From Kiritimatiellaceae bacterium (lineage in GTDB: Bacteria > Verrucomicrobiota > Kiritimatiellia > Kiritimatiellales > Tichowtungiaceae): a stretch of DNA of 64,000 nt. Position 1 is the first letter of the stretch. Every line of letters starts with the position of its first letter. The stretch covers positions 1-64,000 of the forward strand of contig JABFQY010000007.1 of assembly GCA_013141415.1 (NCBI GenBank). Reading direction: 5' to 3'. Under the pieces are notes generated by a model. It had not been told where the DNA came from, did no database searches, and worked only from the letters and a program-made list of their open reading frames with translations. Both the position numbers and the translations under genes were made by a program. Of the stretch, positions 8,411-17,511 are shown in pieces.

Positions 8411-8800
8411 ATGCGTTTCTTATTTATACTGCTGGTTGTTTTCTGTGCGGCGGGCGCTTTGCGCGCCGAAGTGGTTGCCGGACACGAGCTATCTGACGCC
8501 GAAGGGCTCGTTCAGGACATGTCTTCCAAACTGAATCGCGGAGTATTCAATATTCTGACCGGCTGGGGCGAAATTCCGCGCCAGATGATCGTTTCCGGCT
8601 GTGACAAAGGCTGGTGGGCTATTCTGCCGGTCGGTATTCCTGCCGGTGCGATCATGACCGTCGTCCGCACGGCAACCGGTGTATTTGAAACCGCGACATT
8701 CATCGTACCGGTCAACGATTCCTACGGCCCGATCATGGATCCTGCCTTCGTCTGGCAGAAAAAGAAGGTGTCAGGGAACAGGAGTCAGGATTCAGAGTGA
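8411..8800 (+). CDS. Small exported protein resembling the exosortase-associated TIGR04073 family
   Basis: 129 residues with an N-terminal signal peptide (about 1-20, cleavage near Leu-Arg-Ala). The mature part carries Lys-Leu-Asn-Arg-Gly-x-Phe-Asn-Ile-Leu-Thr-Gly-Trp-Gly-Glu-Ile-Pro, a Gly/Pro-rich hydrophobic stretch and a Tyr-Gly-Pro-Ile-Met-Asp-Pro motif near the C-terminus. From memory this matches small secreted proteins annotated as TIGR04073, often found in genomes with PEP-CTERM/exosortase systems. No exosortase gene is visible here. An AGGAGGG site precedes the ATG. Function unknown. Confidence 0.65.
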   Translation: MRFLFILLVVFCAAGALRAEVVAGHELSDAEGLVQDMSSKLNRGVFNILTGWGEIPRQMIVSGCDKGWWAILPVGIPAGAIMTVVRTATGVFETATFIVPVNDSYGPIMDPAFVWQKKKVSGNRSQDSE

Positions 8801-8848
8801 GAATAAAACCTGCTGTTTCCTAACGCCTAAAGTCTAAGGTCTGATTTA

Positions 8849-9610
8849 ATGAGAATTTTAATTTGTAACGACGACGGCATCCACGCGCCGGGAATTGCCG
8901 CCCTGCATAGCGCGGTGAAGGAATTCGGCGAACTCCATGTCATTGCGCCCGATGCCGAACGAAGCGCGGCGGGGCACGCCATTACACTGGCTGACCCGAT
9001 TAAAAGCACGCCGGTCGATAAAAACGGCGAGTTTTTCGGCTACGGAATCGGCGGAACTCCCGCCGACTGCATCAAACTGGCCGTTTGCGCCGTGATGAAA
9101 GATACGCCGCCCGACTTGATTCTGAGCGGCATCAACCTCGGTTCCAATACCGGCATCAGCGTTATTTACTCCGGAACGGTTTCGGCGGCGACCGAAGGGG
9201 TTGTTCTCGGAATTCCCGGCATCGCTTTTTCGCTCTGCACCTATACCGATCCGGAATGGGAAATGGCCGGACGGGTCGCCAAAGAACTGACACAGAAGAT
9301 CATCGCGAATCCGATGCCGCCCAATGTTCTGCTCAACGTCAATATTCCCAACCTGCCGTACGATCAGCTTAAAGGGATCAAAGTCACCCGTATGGGCCGT
9401 TCGCGGTTTATTGAAAAATTTCATAAACGGCTCGATCCTCGCGGACGCACCTACTACTGGCTCGACGGCGAACTCGAAGTCCACGACGAAGGCGACAACA
9501 TCGATATCCACGCCGTGAGCGACGGTTACGTCTCCATCACCCCGATTCACCTCGACCTGACTTCCTACGAACACCTCAAAACGTTCCAACCATTGGAAAA
9601 AACGTTCTGA
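8849..9610 (+). CDS. surE: 5'/3'-nucleotidase SurE
   Basis: 253 residues. The N-terminal motif Asn-Asp-Asp-Gly-Ile-His-Ala-Pro-Gly binds the divalent metal. It is followed by Ala-Pro-Asp-Ala-Glu-Arg-Ser-Ala, Gly-Thr-Pro-Ala-Asp-Cys and Ser-Gly-Ile-Asn-Leu-Gly-Ser-Asn, all hallmarks of SurE. The enzyme dephosphorylates nucleoside monophosphates in the cytoplasm and is linked to stationary-phase survival. The stop lies at the end of a TTCCAA-N3-TTGGAA palindrome region. Confidence 0.97.
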   Translation: MRILICNDDGIHAPGIAALHSAVKEFGELHVIAPDAERSAAGHAITLADPIKSTPVDKNGEFFGYGIGGTPADCIKLAVCAVMKDTPPDLILSGINLGSNTGISVIYSGTVSAATEGVVLGIPGIAFSLCTYTDPEWEMAGRVAKELTQKIIANPMPPNVLLNVNIPNLPYDQLKGIKVTRMGRSRFIEKFHKRLDPRGRTYYWLDGELEVHDEGDNIDIHAVSDGYVSITPIHLDLTSYEHLKTFQPLEKTF

Positions 9611-9614
9611 GAGT

Positions 9615-9642
9615 TTGACTCGCTGGGAAATCTCATTATTCT
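9615..9642 (+). promoter_or_regulatory. Candidate promoter for tRNA-Val
   Basis: TTGACT at 9615-9620 and TATTCT at 9637-9642 with a 16-base spacer, about 57 bases upstream of the tRNA. It is a good match to a housekeeping promoter. Confidence 0.5.
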
Positions 9643-9698
9643 CTGCGTCTTCCTTGTCACGCCGTCGTTTTATTTTCGAACGAACGAAGGCGGATTTC

Positions 9699-9775
9699 GG
9701 GCGCTTAGCTCAGTTGGTTAGAGCATCTCGTTTACACCGAGAGGGTCGGGGGTTCGAGTCCCTCAGCGCCTACCA
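9699..9775 (+). tRNA. tRNA-Val (TAC)
   Basis: A 77-nt cloverleaf. The acceptor GGGCGCU pairs with AGCGCCU (G-U at the end). The anticodon loop UUUACAC carries UAC, the T-loop is GGUUCGAGUCC, and CCA is encoded. No tRNA-linked integrase follows, only a small GIY-YIG gene. Confidence 0.97.
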
Positions 9776-9925
9776 GTCTTCGTTTGAAGCATCGCAAAAA
9801 AACGAAGGCTGCCGCGGCGAAGCGGTACGCGAAGCCGGGCTCTATTCTTCTTTCTTCAAGTTGCTTCAAACTACGCCTCGGCACGCCAGTCTTGCCTGCG
9901 GTTGCCGAATGAGCATAATGACGAC

Positions 9926-10174
9926 ATGCCGACTTTTTACTATGTCTACATTCTTCAGAGTCTTTCTGAAGCCGAAACATTTTATACCGGCTATACCACG
10001 GATTTGGAAAACAGGCTCAAAAAGCACAACTCAGGATCGGTTCCCCATACAGCCAAACATCGCCCTTGGCGAATTAAGACCGCGATAGCTTTTACCGATA
10101 AGCAGAGGGCTGTCGATTTTGAGGTTTACCTAAAGACACATTCCGGACGGTCTTTTGTAAGCAAACGACTCTGA
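9926..10174 (+). CDS. GIY-YIG nuclease superfamily protein (UPF0213-like)
   Basis: 82 residues forming a single GIY-YIG domain. Tyr-Val-Tyr-Ile-Leu-Gln-Ser replaces the GIY element, then Phe-Tyr-Thr-Gly-Tyr-Thr-Thr-Asp-Leu-Glu-Asn-Arg-Leu-Lys-Lys-His-Asn. A Lys-Arg-Ala-Val-Asp-Phe-Glu helix carries the metal-binding Glu. Small single-domain members of this family are common and of unsettled role, possibly DNA processing. I start at the ATG at 9926 rather than a TTG at 9902 because it begins directly at the conserved domain. The 150 bases between tRNA-Val and this gene hold an inverted repeat, TTTGAAGCA (9783-9791) with TGCTTCAAA (9862-9870), suggesting a small tRNA-proximal insertion. Confidence 0.85.
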   Translation: MPTFYYVYILQSLSEAETFYTGYTTDLENRLKKHNSGSVPHTAKHRPWRIKTAIAFTDKQRAVDFEVYLKTHSGRSFVSKRL

Positions 10175-10265
10175 TCTGCAAAAACGAGGCTTTTCGCAAG
10201 CACGGCTTGTCTTTGCCGGTTCCTGCCGTTAAATTGCACCCTCAATTTTCAGAGGGGTTTTATTC

Positions 10266-13200
10266 ATGTTTAAACCGGTTTCGAGCAAAACAGATTTCGC
10301 GAAGATGGAAGAGGACGTACTGGCCTTCTGGCAGGAGCACGGCACGTTTAAGAAGTCGGTTGAAAACCGTTCGAAAAATTCCGAGTTTGTTTTTTACGAC
10401 GGTCCGCCGTTCGCCACCGGTCTTCCGCACTACGGCCACTTGCTCGCCGGAACCATTAAGGACATTGTTCCGCGCTACCAGACGATGCGCGGCCATCGCG
10501 TCGAACGCCGCTTCGGCTGGGACTGTCACGGTCTGCCGATCGAAGCACTGGCGCAGGAAGCGCTCGGCCTGGCCGGAGCGCCCGCCATCGTCGAGGCGGG
10601 TGTTGGAGTTTTTAACGAGCAGTGCCGCTCGATGGTGACCCAATATGTCGAAGAGTGGGAAAAGACCGTCACCCGCATGGGCCGCTGGGTCGATTTCAAA
10701 AACGACTACAAGACCATGGATAAGGATTTCATGGAAACCATCTGGTGGGTGTTTTCCGAGCTTTGGAAGCAGGGCCGCATTTACCGCGCTCACCGCATCA
10801 TGCCGTACAGCTGGAAACTCAACACGCCGCTCTCCAACTTTGAGGCGGGCCGCAACTATCAGGATGTGCAGGATCCGGCCATTACTGTGCGCGTCAAACT
10901 GAACGGCTTTGAAATCGAAAACGCTTTCGCGCTGGTCTGGACGACGACGCCGTGGACGTTGCCTTCCAATCTGGCGATCTGCGCCGGAGCCGACATTGAT
11001 TACGTTGCCGTGCGCGATGCCGAAAGCGGCGAAGTGTATGTGCTGGCTGAGGCGCGCCTTGGTGCCTACTACAAAAAAGAAGCCGAGTACGAAATTCTGA
11101 AACGGTGCAAGGGCCGCGATCTGGAAGGCCTGACCTACGAACCGCTCTTTAACTATTTCAAAGACAACCCGCTCTCATTCCGCGTTCTGCTCGACGGATT
11201 CGTCAGCACAGAAGACGGAACCGGAATTGTTCACATGGCTCCGGCCTATGGCGAAGACGACTACCGCATCTGCCGCGCAGCCGGAATTCCGCTGGTTGAG
11301 CCGCTTGACGAAGATTGTAAATTCACCGCGCAGGTGCCGGACTATAAAGGCGTTTTCTGTAAAGACGCCGACAAAGCCATCATCAAACGGCTTAAGGATG
11401 AGGGGAAACTGGTTCACCAGTCCACGATTCAGCACAGTTATCCGTTCTGCGAGCGCACCGACACACCGTTGATCTACCGCGCCATTGATGCGTGGTACGT
11501 CCGTGTCGAAGACCTGCGTGACGAAATGCTGGCGAACAACGCGCAGGTTCACTGGATGCCGGAATACGTCGGCGAAAAACGCTTCGCCAACTGGCTGGCC
11601 GATGCCAAGGACTGGAACATCAGCCGCAACCGGTTTTGGGGTTCCTGTATTCCGGTCTGGGTGAATGTCGATGATTCGTCTGACACGATTTGCATTTCGT
11701 CGGTGGCCGAACTCGAAGAACTTTCCGGGCAGAAAGTCACCGATCTGCACAAACATTTCGTCGATGACATTCTGATCAAAAAAGACGGCCAGACCTACAA
11801 GCGCACGCCAGAAGTGCTCGACTGCTGGTTCGAGTCCGGCGCCATGCCGTATGCCCAGCAGCATTATCCATTTGAGAACAAAGCCCATTTTGAAGCCAAC
11901 TTCCCGGCGCATTTCATCGCCGAAGGACTCGATCAGACCCGCGGCTGGTTTTACACGCTAATGGTGCTTTCCACCGCGCTCTTCAAAAAACCGGCGTTTA
12001 AGAATGTCGTCGTCAATGGTCTTGTGCTGGCGGAAGACGGACTGAAAATGAGTAAGCGGCTCAAGAATTATCCCGATCCGTTGCACGTTGTTCATGAATA
12101 CGGCGCCGACGCGCTTCGCCTTTACATGATCAATTCGCCGGTCGTCAAAGCCGAGTCACTGCGCTTCTCCGAAGAGGGCGTCAAACACGCGCTGCGTCAT
12201 CTGCTCATTCCGCTGTGGAACTCGTACAGCTTTTTCGTCACCTACGCCAATATTGATAAATGGGAACCCGGGAAATCCAAGCCGGGGCAGAGCGTCAACC
12301 TGCTCGACCGCTGGATTGAAAGTTCGCTGGCCAATCTCTGTCAGGAAGTGACGGCGGCGATGGACAACTATGACCTGCAACGCGCGGTGCGTCCGTTCGT
12401 TGCTTTCATCGAAGATTTGACCAACTGGTACATTCGCCGTTCGCGCCGCCGCTTCTGGAAGAGTGAAGACGACGGCGATAAACAGCAGGCTTACGCCACG
12501 CTCTATCATGTACTGATCGAACTGTGTAAAATCGCCGCGCCGTTCACGCCGTTCATCGCGGAAGAAATTTACCGCAACCTGCGCACCGACGACATGCCGG
12601 AATCGGTGCACCTTTGCGACTTTCCGACCGCCGCCGGTGCCAAGCGCGATATCGCGCTGGAAACTCAGATGCGCATCGTCATGGATGTTGTCAGCATGGG
12701 CCGCCAGCTCCGCAAAGATCACGACGCCAAAGTCCGCCAGCCGTTGCGTCGCCTCGACGTCGTCAGCCGCGACAGCGGACTGCTCAATCAGGTCGGCGAG
12801 CTTAAGGAAATTATCGCGGAAGAACTGAATGTCCGCGAAGTGTTTTTTGACGATGACGAAACCAGTCTTGCGACGCTCAGTGCCAAGGCCAACTTTAAGA
12901 CGCTGGGTAAAAAATTCGGCAAACAGGTTCAGCAGATTAATCAGGCGGTGCAGAAACTTTCCGGTGAAGACCTTAAAATTGCTGCGGCAGGCAAGGGGAT
13001 TACACTCCAGATTAACGGCGAAGCGTTTGAGCTTTCCGGTGAAGACATCGTGGTTGAACGTACTCCGAAGGCCGGTCTGGCCGTGCAGGCGCAGGGCGCA
13101 CTGGTTGTGGCTCTTGACCTTGAACTGAATGAGGATCTTATTCGCGAAGGACTGGCCCGTGAGCTGGTCAATAATGTTCAGCAGATGCGCAAAGCGCACG

Positions 13201-13388
13201 GATTTGAAGTGACGGACCGGATCCATTTGAAGATTTTTTCCGATGTCGCCGTTCATGAAGCGGTTGCCGCTTTCACTGAGTATATTCAGTCCGAGGTTCT
13301 TGCGCTTTCGGTTCAAACCGTCGAAACGGAAGGTGAACCCGTTGAACTCAACGGGCACGCCTGCACCATCGCCATTGAAAAAGCATAG
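10266..13388 (+). CDS. ileS: Isoleucyl-tRNA synthetase (eukaryote-like type)
   Basis: 1040 residues. The class I catalytic HIGH motif appears as His55-Tyr-Gly-His58, followed by Trp-Asp-Cys-His-Gly-Leu-Pro-Ile-Glu. The editing CP1 insertion lies at about 200-400, with Thr-Thr-Thr-Pro-Trp-Thr-Leu-Pro-Ser-Asn. The signature Lys594-Met-Ser-Lys-Arg598 follows, then the anticodon-binding and C-terminal DUF5915-like regions. Length and the KMSKR/HGLPIE context match the eukaryote-like IleS2 clade, which is often mupirocin-resistant; that phenotype is inference. It charges tRNA-Ile in the cytoplasm. A GAGGGG ribosome site precedes the ATG. Confidence 0.97.
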   Translation: MFKPVSSKTDFAKMEEDVLAFWQEHGTFKKSVENRSKNSEFVFYDGPPFATGLPHYGHLLAGTIKDIVPRYQTMRGHRVERRFGWDCHGLPIEALAQEALGLAGAPAIVEAGVGVFNEQCRSMVTQYVEEWEKTVTRMGRWVDFKNDYKTMDKDFMETIWWVFSELWKQGRIYRAHRIMPYSWKLNTPLSNFEAGRNYQDVQDPAITVRVKLNGFEIENAFALVWTTTPWTLPSNLAICAGADIDYVAVRDAESGEVYVLAEARLGAYYKKEAEYEILKRCKGRDLEGLTYEPLFNYFKDNPLSFRVLLDGFVSTEDGTGIVHMAPAYGEDDYRICRAAGIPLVEPLDEDCKFTAQVPDYKGVFCKDADKAIIKRLKDEGKLVHQSTIQHSYPFCERTDTPLIYRAIDAWYVRVEDLRDEMLANNAQVHWMPEYVGEKRFANWLADAKDWNISRNRFWGSCIPVWVNVDDSSDTICISSVAELEELSGQKVTDLHKHFVDDILIKKDGQTYKRTPEVLDCWFESGAMPYAQQHYPFENKAHFEANFPAHFIAEGLDQTRGWFYTLMVLSTALFKKPAFKNVVVNGLVLAEDGLKMSKRLKNYPDPLHVVHEYGADALRLYMINSPVVKAESLRFSEEGVKHALRHLLIPLWNSYSFFVTYANIDKWEPGKSKPGQSVNLLDRWIESSLANLCQEVTAAMDNYDLQRAVRPFVAFIEDLTNWYIRRSRRRFWKSEDDGDKQQAYATLYHVLIELCKIAAPFTPFIAEEIYRNLRTDDMPESVHLCDFPTAAGAKRDIALETQMRIVMDVVSMGRQLRKDHDAKVRQPLRRLDVVSRDSGLLNQVGELKEIIAEELNVREVFFDDDETSLATLSAKANFKTLGKKFGKQVQQINQAVQKLSGEDLKIAAAGKGITLQINGEAFELSGEDIVVERTPKAGLAVQAQGALVVALDLELNEDLIREGLARELVNNVQQMRKAHGFEVTDRIHLKIFSDVAVHEAVAAFTEYIQSEVLALSVQTVETEGEPVELNGHACTIAIEKA

Positions 13389-13824
13389 ACAATCATTACT
13401 GCTTCTTGCCGCGTTGCTCCTGCTTGGAACAGGTTGCGCAACTGTCCGTCCGCCGCGCGGCGTTCCGTCGCGGACGGTGTTGATTGAGACCACCAGCTAT
13501 TGCGACTGCGGTGAGTGCTGCGGCTGGGAGCGGGTTTGGTGGGCGCCGTGGCGGACGGTTTATTCTTCCGGCCCAAGTGAAGGTAAACCGAAAAAAGTCG
13601 GCATCACGGCATCGGGAACAAAAGCGCATAAGGGAACCATTGCCGCCGACCGGCGCTATTATCCGTTCGGCACTGTCATGTATATTCCCGGTTACGGCTA
13701 CGGACGGGTAGAGGATACCGGCAGTGCTATTCAGGGCCCGACGCGAATTGATCTTTTTTACGACTCACACCGGCAGGCTCTTGAATGGGGGCGACGGCGT
13801 GTTTCGGTAAAAGTCTGGCGTTAG
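13375..13824 (+). CDS. 3D-domain lipoprotein
   Basis: 149 residues starting from a TTG at 13375 that overlaps the ileS end by 14 bases. No ATG stands before the lipoprotein signal (Lys-Lys-His-Arg then a Leu-rich core), which ends Gly-Thr-Gly-Cys21. The mature part is a 3D (three-Asp) domain of the MltA/YabE type: Phe-Gly-Thr-Val-Met-Tyr-Ile-Pro, then Val-Glu-Asp-Thr-Gly ... Arg-Ile-Asp-Leu-Phe-Tyr-Asp with three conserved Asp. A Cys-rich insert (Cys-Asp-Cys-Gly-Glu-Cys-Cys) lies near residue 43. This domain typically cuts or binds peptidoglycan. The overlap suggests coupling to ileS translation. Confidence 0.8.
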   Translation: MKKHRQSLLLLAALLLLGTGCATVRPPRGVPSRTVLIETTSYCDCGECCGWERVWWAPWRTVYSSGPSEGKPKKVGITASGTKAHKGTIAADRRYYPFGTVMYIPGYGYGRVEDTGSAIQGPTRIDLFYDSHRQALEWGRRRVSVKVWR

Positions 13825-16580
13825 GACAAGTGAATTCCGTCCAGCGTTGCACCGAGTTGTTCCGTATTCAACGGCTTCGCCAGAAACTGGTTCATGCCGG
13901 CGCTTTCCGCAGCTTTCTGTTCTTCCTGCATGACGCCCGCCGTCAGCGCGATGATCCACGGTTTGTCGGACTGACCCGTGTGTTCACGAATTCGGCGGGT
14001 GGCCTCCAGCCCGTTCATATTCGGCATCTGCACATCCATGAGGATCACATCAAACGTTGCATCCATCACGGCGGCCAGAGCCGCTTCGCCGTCCGAAACG
14101 ATAACCACCGATTCACAGCCGAGCTGCTGGAGCATCAGTTGAGCAATCCGCTGGTTGATCGGGTTGTCTTCCGCGACCAGAATGCGCATAGACCGTTTTT
14201 TCTTCGGCTGAATTTGTGTTCCAACGACTACTTTCGGTCTGGATTCCGCCTTTTGCTCCGCGAGAGATTTTAATATCTGGTCGCACAGTTTACCAATCTT
14301 GACCGGCTTGGAAAGCCGTGCGCTGATTGAAGGGTCGGCGGGAATATGCTCACAGGAGCTGCTGAGAATAATTACCGGAAGGGCCGGCTTGAGATGGAGC
14401 TGGTAGATTCTCTTTGCCAGATCACTGCCGTCCATGCCGGGCATTTGAAAGTCGACCAAAGCGACGTCATAGCCGTGACCGTCTGCCAGATGCTGTAGCG
14501 CCTTTTCAGGGTGTTCGAAGGCCTCTGAGAGCATGCCCCACTGGGCCAGCTGGTCGCTGAGAAGCCAGCGGTTGGTTTCGTTGTCGTCCACGATGAGTGA
14601 GCGTTTTCCCCTCAGCGTTTCAATCGGCAGATGTTCTACCTTGTGGCTTTCGTGAGAGGCAACCGGCAGTGTGACAGTGAAGAAAAACGTTGACCCTTTC
14701 CCGGCTTCACTTTCGAACCAGATTTTACCGCCCATCAGTTCTGTCAGTCTCCGGCTGATGGTCAGGCCCAGTCCGGTTCCGCCGTATTTACGGGTGCTGG
14801 AAGAGTCAGCCTGTTCGAAGGCCTGAAACAGCTTGTCTTTATGTTCCTCGGCGATACCGACTCCGGTGTCGCGCACGGCAAACTGGAGCTGGCAGTGCTG
14901 CCGCGTCCCGTCGTCTGTCAGGTTATGGATCTTGAGATGGACTTCTCCGTTTTCCGTGAACTTGATCGCATTGCCCATGAGGTTGACCAGAATCTGTCGC
15001 AGGCGGGTTGTATCGCCGACCAGCATCTTGGGAACATCCGGGCCAACGTAGTAGAGCAGTTCCACGTTTTTCTTTGCGGCGGGCTGTACGAACAGATCAA
15101 AGGCATCTTCAATACATTCACGCAGATTAAAAGGAATTTTTTCCAACTCGATCTTACCGGCTTCAATCTTTGAATAATCAAGAATGTCATTAATGATGGT
15201 CAGGAGGTTTTCACCGCTGACTTCGATCGTATGAACAAACTCCTGCTGCTGCGGCGAGAGTTCTGTTCCGAGCAGCAGACTGGCCGAACCGATCACGCCG
15301 TTCATCGGGGTGCGGATTTCGTGACTCATCATGGCCAGAAAAGCACTCTTGGCTTTATTGGCCGATTCGGCTTCCTGCTGCGCTTCGATCAGGATTTTTT
15401 CGTTTTCGACCTGTTTGGTGACATCGCGGGAAATGCCGGCCAGACCGATTACTTCGCCTTTTTCATTTCGCATCGGACATTTGACCGATTCAATGTATTC
15501 AATCGTTCCGTCTTTCCGGACGTGACGTTCTCTGATGCGCGTAACTTCACCTTCGGCCATTTGACGCTGTTCATTGTCGTACAGTTGCTGTCCCAGCGGC
15601 GCGGGATGAATATCGATATCAGTTTTTCCGATCAACTCGTTAATCGATTCAACATCTCTGGATTTAAGCAAAGCCCGGTTGCCTCCAAGAATTTTTGAAT
15701 TACGGTCTTTGTAGTAGAACTGATCCTCGAGGTTCTCGAAGATCGCTTGAATAACCGAGGCGCTTTGCTCCGCATCCTTTTTGGCCTGAATTAATGCCTC
15801 TTCGCGTTCTACCTGTTGTGTAATGTCTCTCGAAATACCGGCCAGACCGATCAATTGTCCTGATGGACTGCGCAATGGACTCTTTACGGATTCCAGATGT
15901 CGAATACGCCCATCACTTTGGACATGCTGTTCATGTTCTCTGATGACCTTTCCGTCAACCATCAGCCGTAACTCCTCGTCGCGCAGTTTCTGGCCGACCT
16001 CAATGCCATAAAGATCAATGGCGTTTTTACCAATCATCTCCTCGGCAGTCCGGTCGTGATGATGGTGACAGCAGGCCGGATTGACGCCCAGCAGGCGGGC
16101 TTCGCTGTTCATGTAATAAATCTGATCGGGCATGGTTTCAAAAATAACATTCAGCAGCGCAGCCTTCTGCCTGGCTTCTTCTTCGGCCTTATATTGCTTG
16201 GTGACATCTTCCATGTAACCGTTCCACAGCGTACCGCCGTCGCGCAGCCGCTCCGGCATCGCATGGGTTCGTATCCAGTGAACACGGTTCTGTGGCGAAC
16301 GGACGCAGAATGTTATTTCAAAACTGGCGAGATCTTCAGCCGACTTCTTGAATGCTTCCTGCACGGATCCGACGGATTCCGGACAGACCCGGCTCCAGGC
16401 GATCCAGCCGTCCTTTGCCAACTCGATGGGTGTGGCGAAAAATATTTCTTCAATGGCTTCAGTTGAATAGGGGAAACAGCACCGTCCGTTTTTCCACTGG
16501 CGGTATTGGTAGATCGTTCCCGGCATTCGGCCGATCATTTTAAGAAGCTGGGTTTTACGGAGGAACTTGCTTTTACTCAT
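13821..16580 (-). CDS. PAS-containing hybrid sensor histidine kinase with two receiver domains
   Basis: 919 residues and no membrane segment, so probably a cytosolic sensor. Domains: PAS about 25-130, PAS 145-260, PAS 275-390, HisKA with phospho-acceptor His420 (Met-Met-Ser-His-Glu-Ile-Arg-Thr-Pro), and HATPase (Asp-Thr-Gly-Val-Gly, then Gly-Gly-Thr-Gly-Leu-Gly-Leu). REC1 (about 665-790, Asp in Ala-Leu-Val-Asp-Phe-Gln-Met-Pro) and REC2 (about 800-915, Asp in Leu-Met-Asp-Val-Gln-Met-Pro) follow. The last two PAS regions share the Ser-Val-Lys-x-Pro and Gly-Leu-Ala-Gly-Ile-Ser-Arg-Asp phrases, suggesting duplication. No cognate regulator is adjacent. It meets the 3D-lipoprotein gene tail to tail with a 4-base overlap. 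The signal sensed is unknown. Confidence 0.95.
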   Translation of the reverse strand: MSKSKFLRKTQLLKMIGRMPGTIYQYRQWKNGRCCFPYSTEAIEEIFFATPIELAKDGWIAWSRVCPESVGSVQEAFKKSAEDLASFEITFCVRSPQNRVHWIRTHAMPERLRDGGTLWNGYMEDVTKQYKAEEEARQKAALLNVIFETMPDQIYYMNSEARLLGVNPACCHHHHDRTAEEMIGKNAIDLYGIEVGQKLRDEELRLMVDGKVIREHEQHVQSDGRIRHLESVKSPLRSPSGQLIGLAGISRDITQQVEREEALIQAKKDAEQSASVIQAIFENLEDQFYYKDRNSKILGGNRALLKSRDVESINELIGKTDIDIHPAPLGQQLYDNEQRQMAEGEVTRIRERHVRKDGTIEYIESVKCPMRNEKGEVIGLAGISRDVTKQVENEKILIEAQQEAESANKAKSAFLAMMSHEIRTPMNGVIGSASLLLGTELSPQQQEFVHTIEVSGENLLTIINDILDYSKIEAGKIELEKIPFNLRECIEDAFDLFVQPAAKKNVELLYYVGPDVPKMLVGDTTRLRQILVNLMGNAIKFTENGEVHLKIHNLTDDGTRQHCQLQFAVRDTGVGIAEEHKDKLFQAFEQADSSSTRKYGGTGLGLTISRRLTELMGGKIWFESEAGKGSTFFFTVTLPVASHESHKVEHLPIETLRGKRSLIVDDNETNRWLLSDQLAQWGMLSEAFEHPEKALQHLADGHGYDVALVDFQMPGMDGSDLAKRIYQLHLKPALPVIILSSSCEHIPADPSISARLSKPVKIGKLCDQILKSLAEQKAESRPKVVVGTQIQPKKKRSMRILVAEDNPINQRIAQLMLQQLGCESVVIVSDGEAALAAVMDATFDVILMDVQMPNMNGLEATRRIREHTGQSDKPWIIALTAGVMQEEQKAAESAGMNQFLAKPLNTEQLGATLDGIHLS

Positions 16581-16650
16581 AGTGCGGCTAAACGTACTCG
16601 TTTATATTTCCGTAATCAAATAAGTATTTTAAGGATTCGCGGTTTGGCCG

Positions 16651-17433
16651 TTATGCGTTCGGGATAATGTCTCCGACTCCGTTCAGCACATAATCCGGGC
16701 CGTACGCGAAGCGCTTCAGGTCTTCCGGTTTGGTTACGCCGCTCAGTACCAGCACCGTTGTGATTTCCGCCTCAACGCCCGCGATGATATCGGTGTCCAT
16801 CCGGTCGCCGACAATTGCGGTTTCTTCGCGCTTACACCCAAGCTGCTTTAGAGCGTTACGCATCATCAGCGGATTCGGTTTGCCGACGTAATACGCCTTA
16901 GCGCCGGTTGCCAGTTCGATCGGTGCCAGCAGAGCGCCGGTTGCCGGAACAATCTGCCCGCCTTCAATCGGGCCGGTCAGGTCGGGATTGGTGCCGATCA
17001 GTTTGGCGCCGTTCATCACCAGCTTCACCGCATGGCAGAGCCGGGCGTAGTCATAGTTCGCGCTTTCGCTCACCACGACGTAGTCCGGGTTCGTGTCGTT
17101 GATCGAATACCCTTCGTCATAGAGTGCGTTGATAATGCCGGCATCGCCGATCACATACGCACTGCCGCCCGGCTTCTGGTTGGCCAGAAACGTCGCCGTG
17201 GCGCGGGCACTGGTATAGAAGTGACTTTCGCCCACCTTCAGCCCCATGCGCGCCAGCTTTTCGCTCAGCTCACGCAAGGTTCGCGCGCTGCTGTTCGTCA
17301 GGAAGAGAAACTTCTTATTCTCCTTCCGCAGCCATGCCACAAATTCGAGCACCCCCGGCAGCAGTTTGCTTCCGTGGTAAATGACGCCGTCCATATCACA
17401 AATGAAGGCCTTTTTGTCCTGTAAATTTTTCAT
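16651..17433 (-). CDS. HAD-IIA family (NagD-like) phosphatase
   Basis: 260 residues. HAD motif I is Cys-Asp-Met-Asp-Gly-Val-Ile-Tyr-His-Gly, motif II Leu-Thr-Asn-Ser-Ser, and motif III/IV Gly-Lys-Pro-Asn-Pro then Ile-Val-Gly-Asp-Arg-Met-Asp-Thr-Asp-Ile. The large C2a cap between motifs II and III marks the HAD-IIA (NagD/phosphoglycolate/4-nitrophenylphosphatase) group. It is a cytosolic phosphatase for a small phosphorylated metabolite, probably a sugar phosphate or nucleotide, with the exact substrate unclear. It follows the GH3 gene on the same strand with a 78-base gap. Confidence 0.93.
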   Translation of the reverse strand: MKNLQDKKAFICDMDGVIYHGSKLLPGVLEFVAWLRKENKKFLFLTNSSARTLRELSEKLARMGLKVGESHFYTSARATATFLANQKPGGSAYVIGDAGIINALYDEGYSINDTNPDYVVVSESANYDYARLCHAVKLVMNGAKLIGTNPDLTGPIEGGQIVPATGALLAPIELATGAKAYYVGKPNPLMMRNALKQLGCKREETAIVGDRMDTDIIAGVEAEITTVLVLSGVTKPEDLKRFAYGPDYVLNGVGDIIPNA

Positions 17434-17511
17434 ACTAAATCTCCGAGTTCACTCGTGAAAGACAGTATATGGTTTTTTGGCTGTTGGGAACTTTCATCAC
17501 GCAAAATAAGG

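Noticed and set aside
12156-13493. A 445-codon open frame opposite ileS
   Set aside because: Antisense shadow of ileS; low-complexity composition and no domain.
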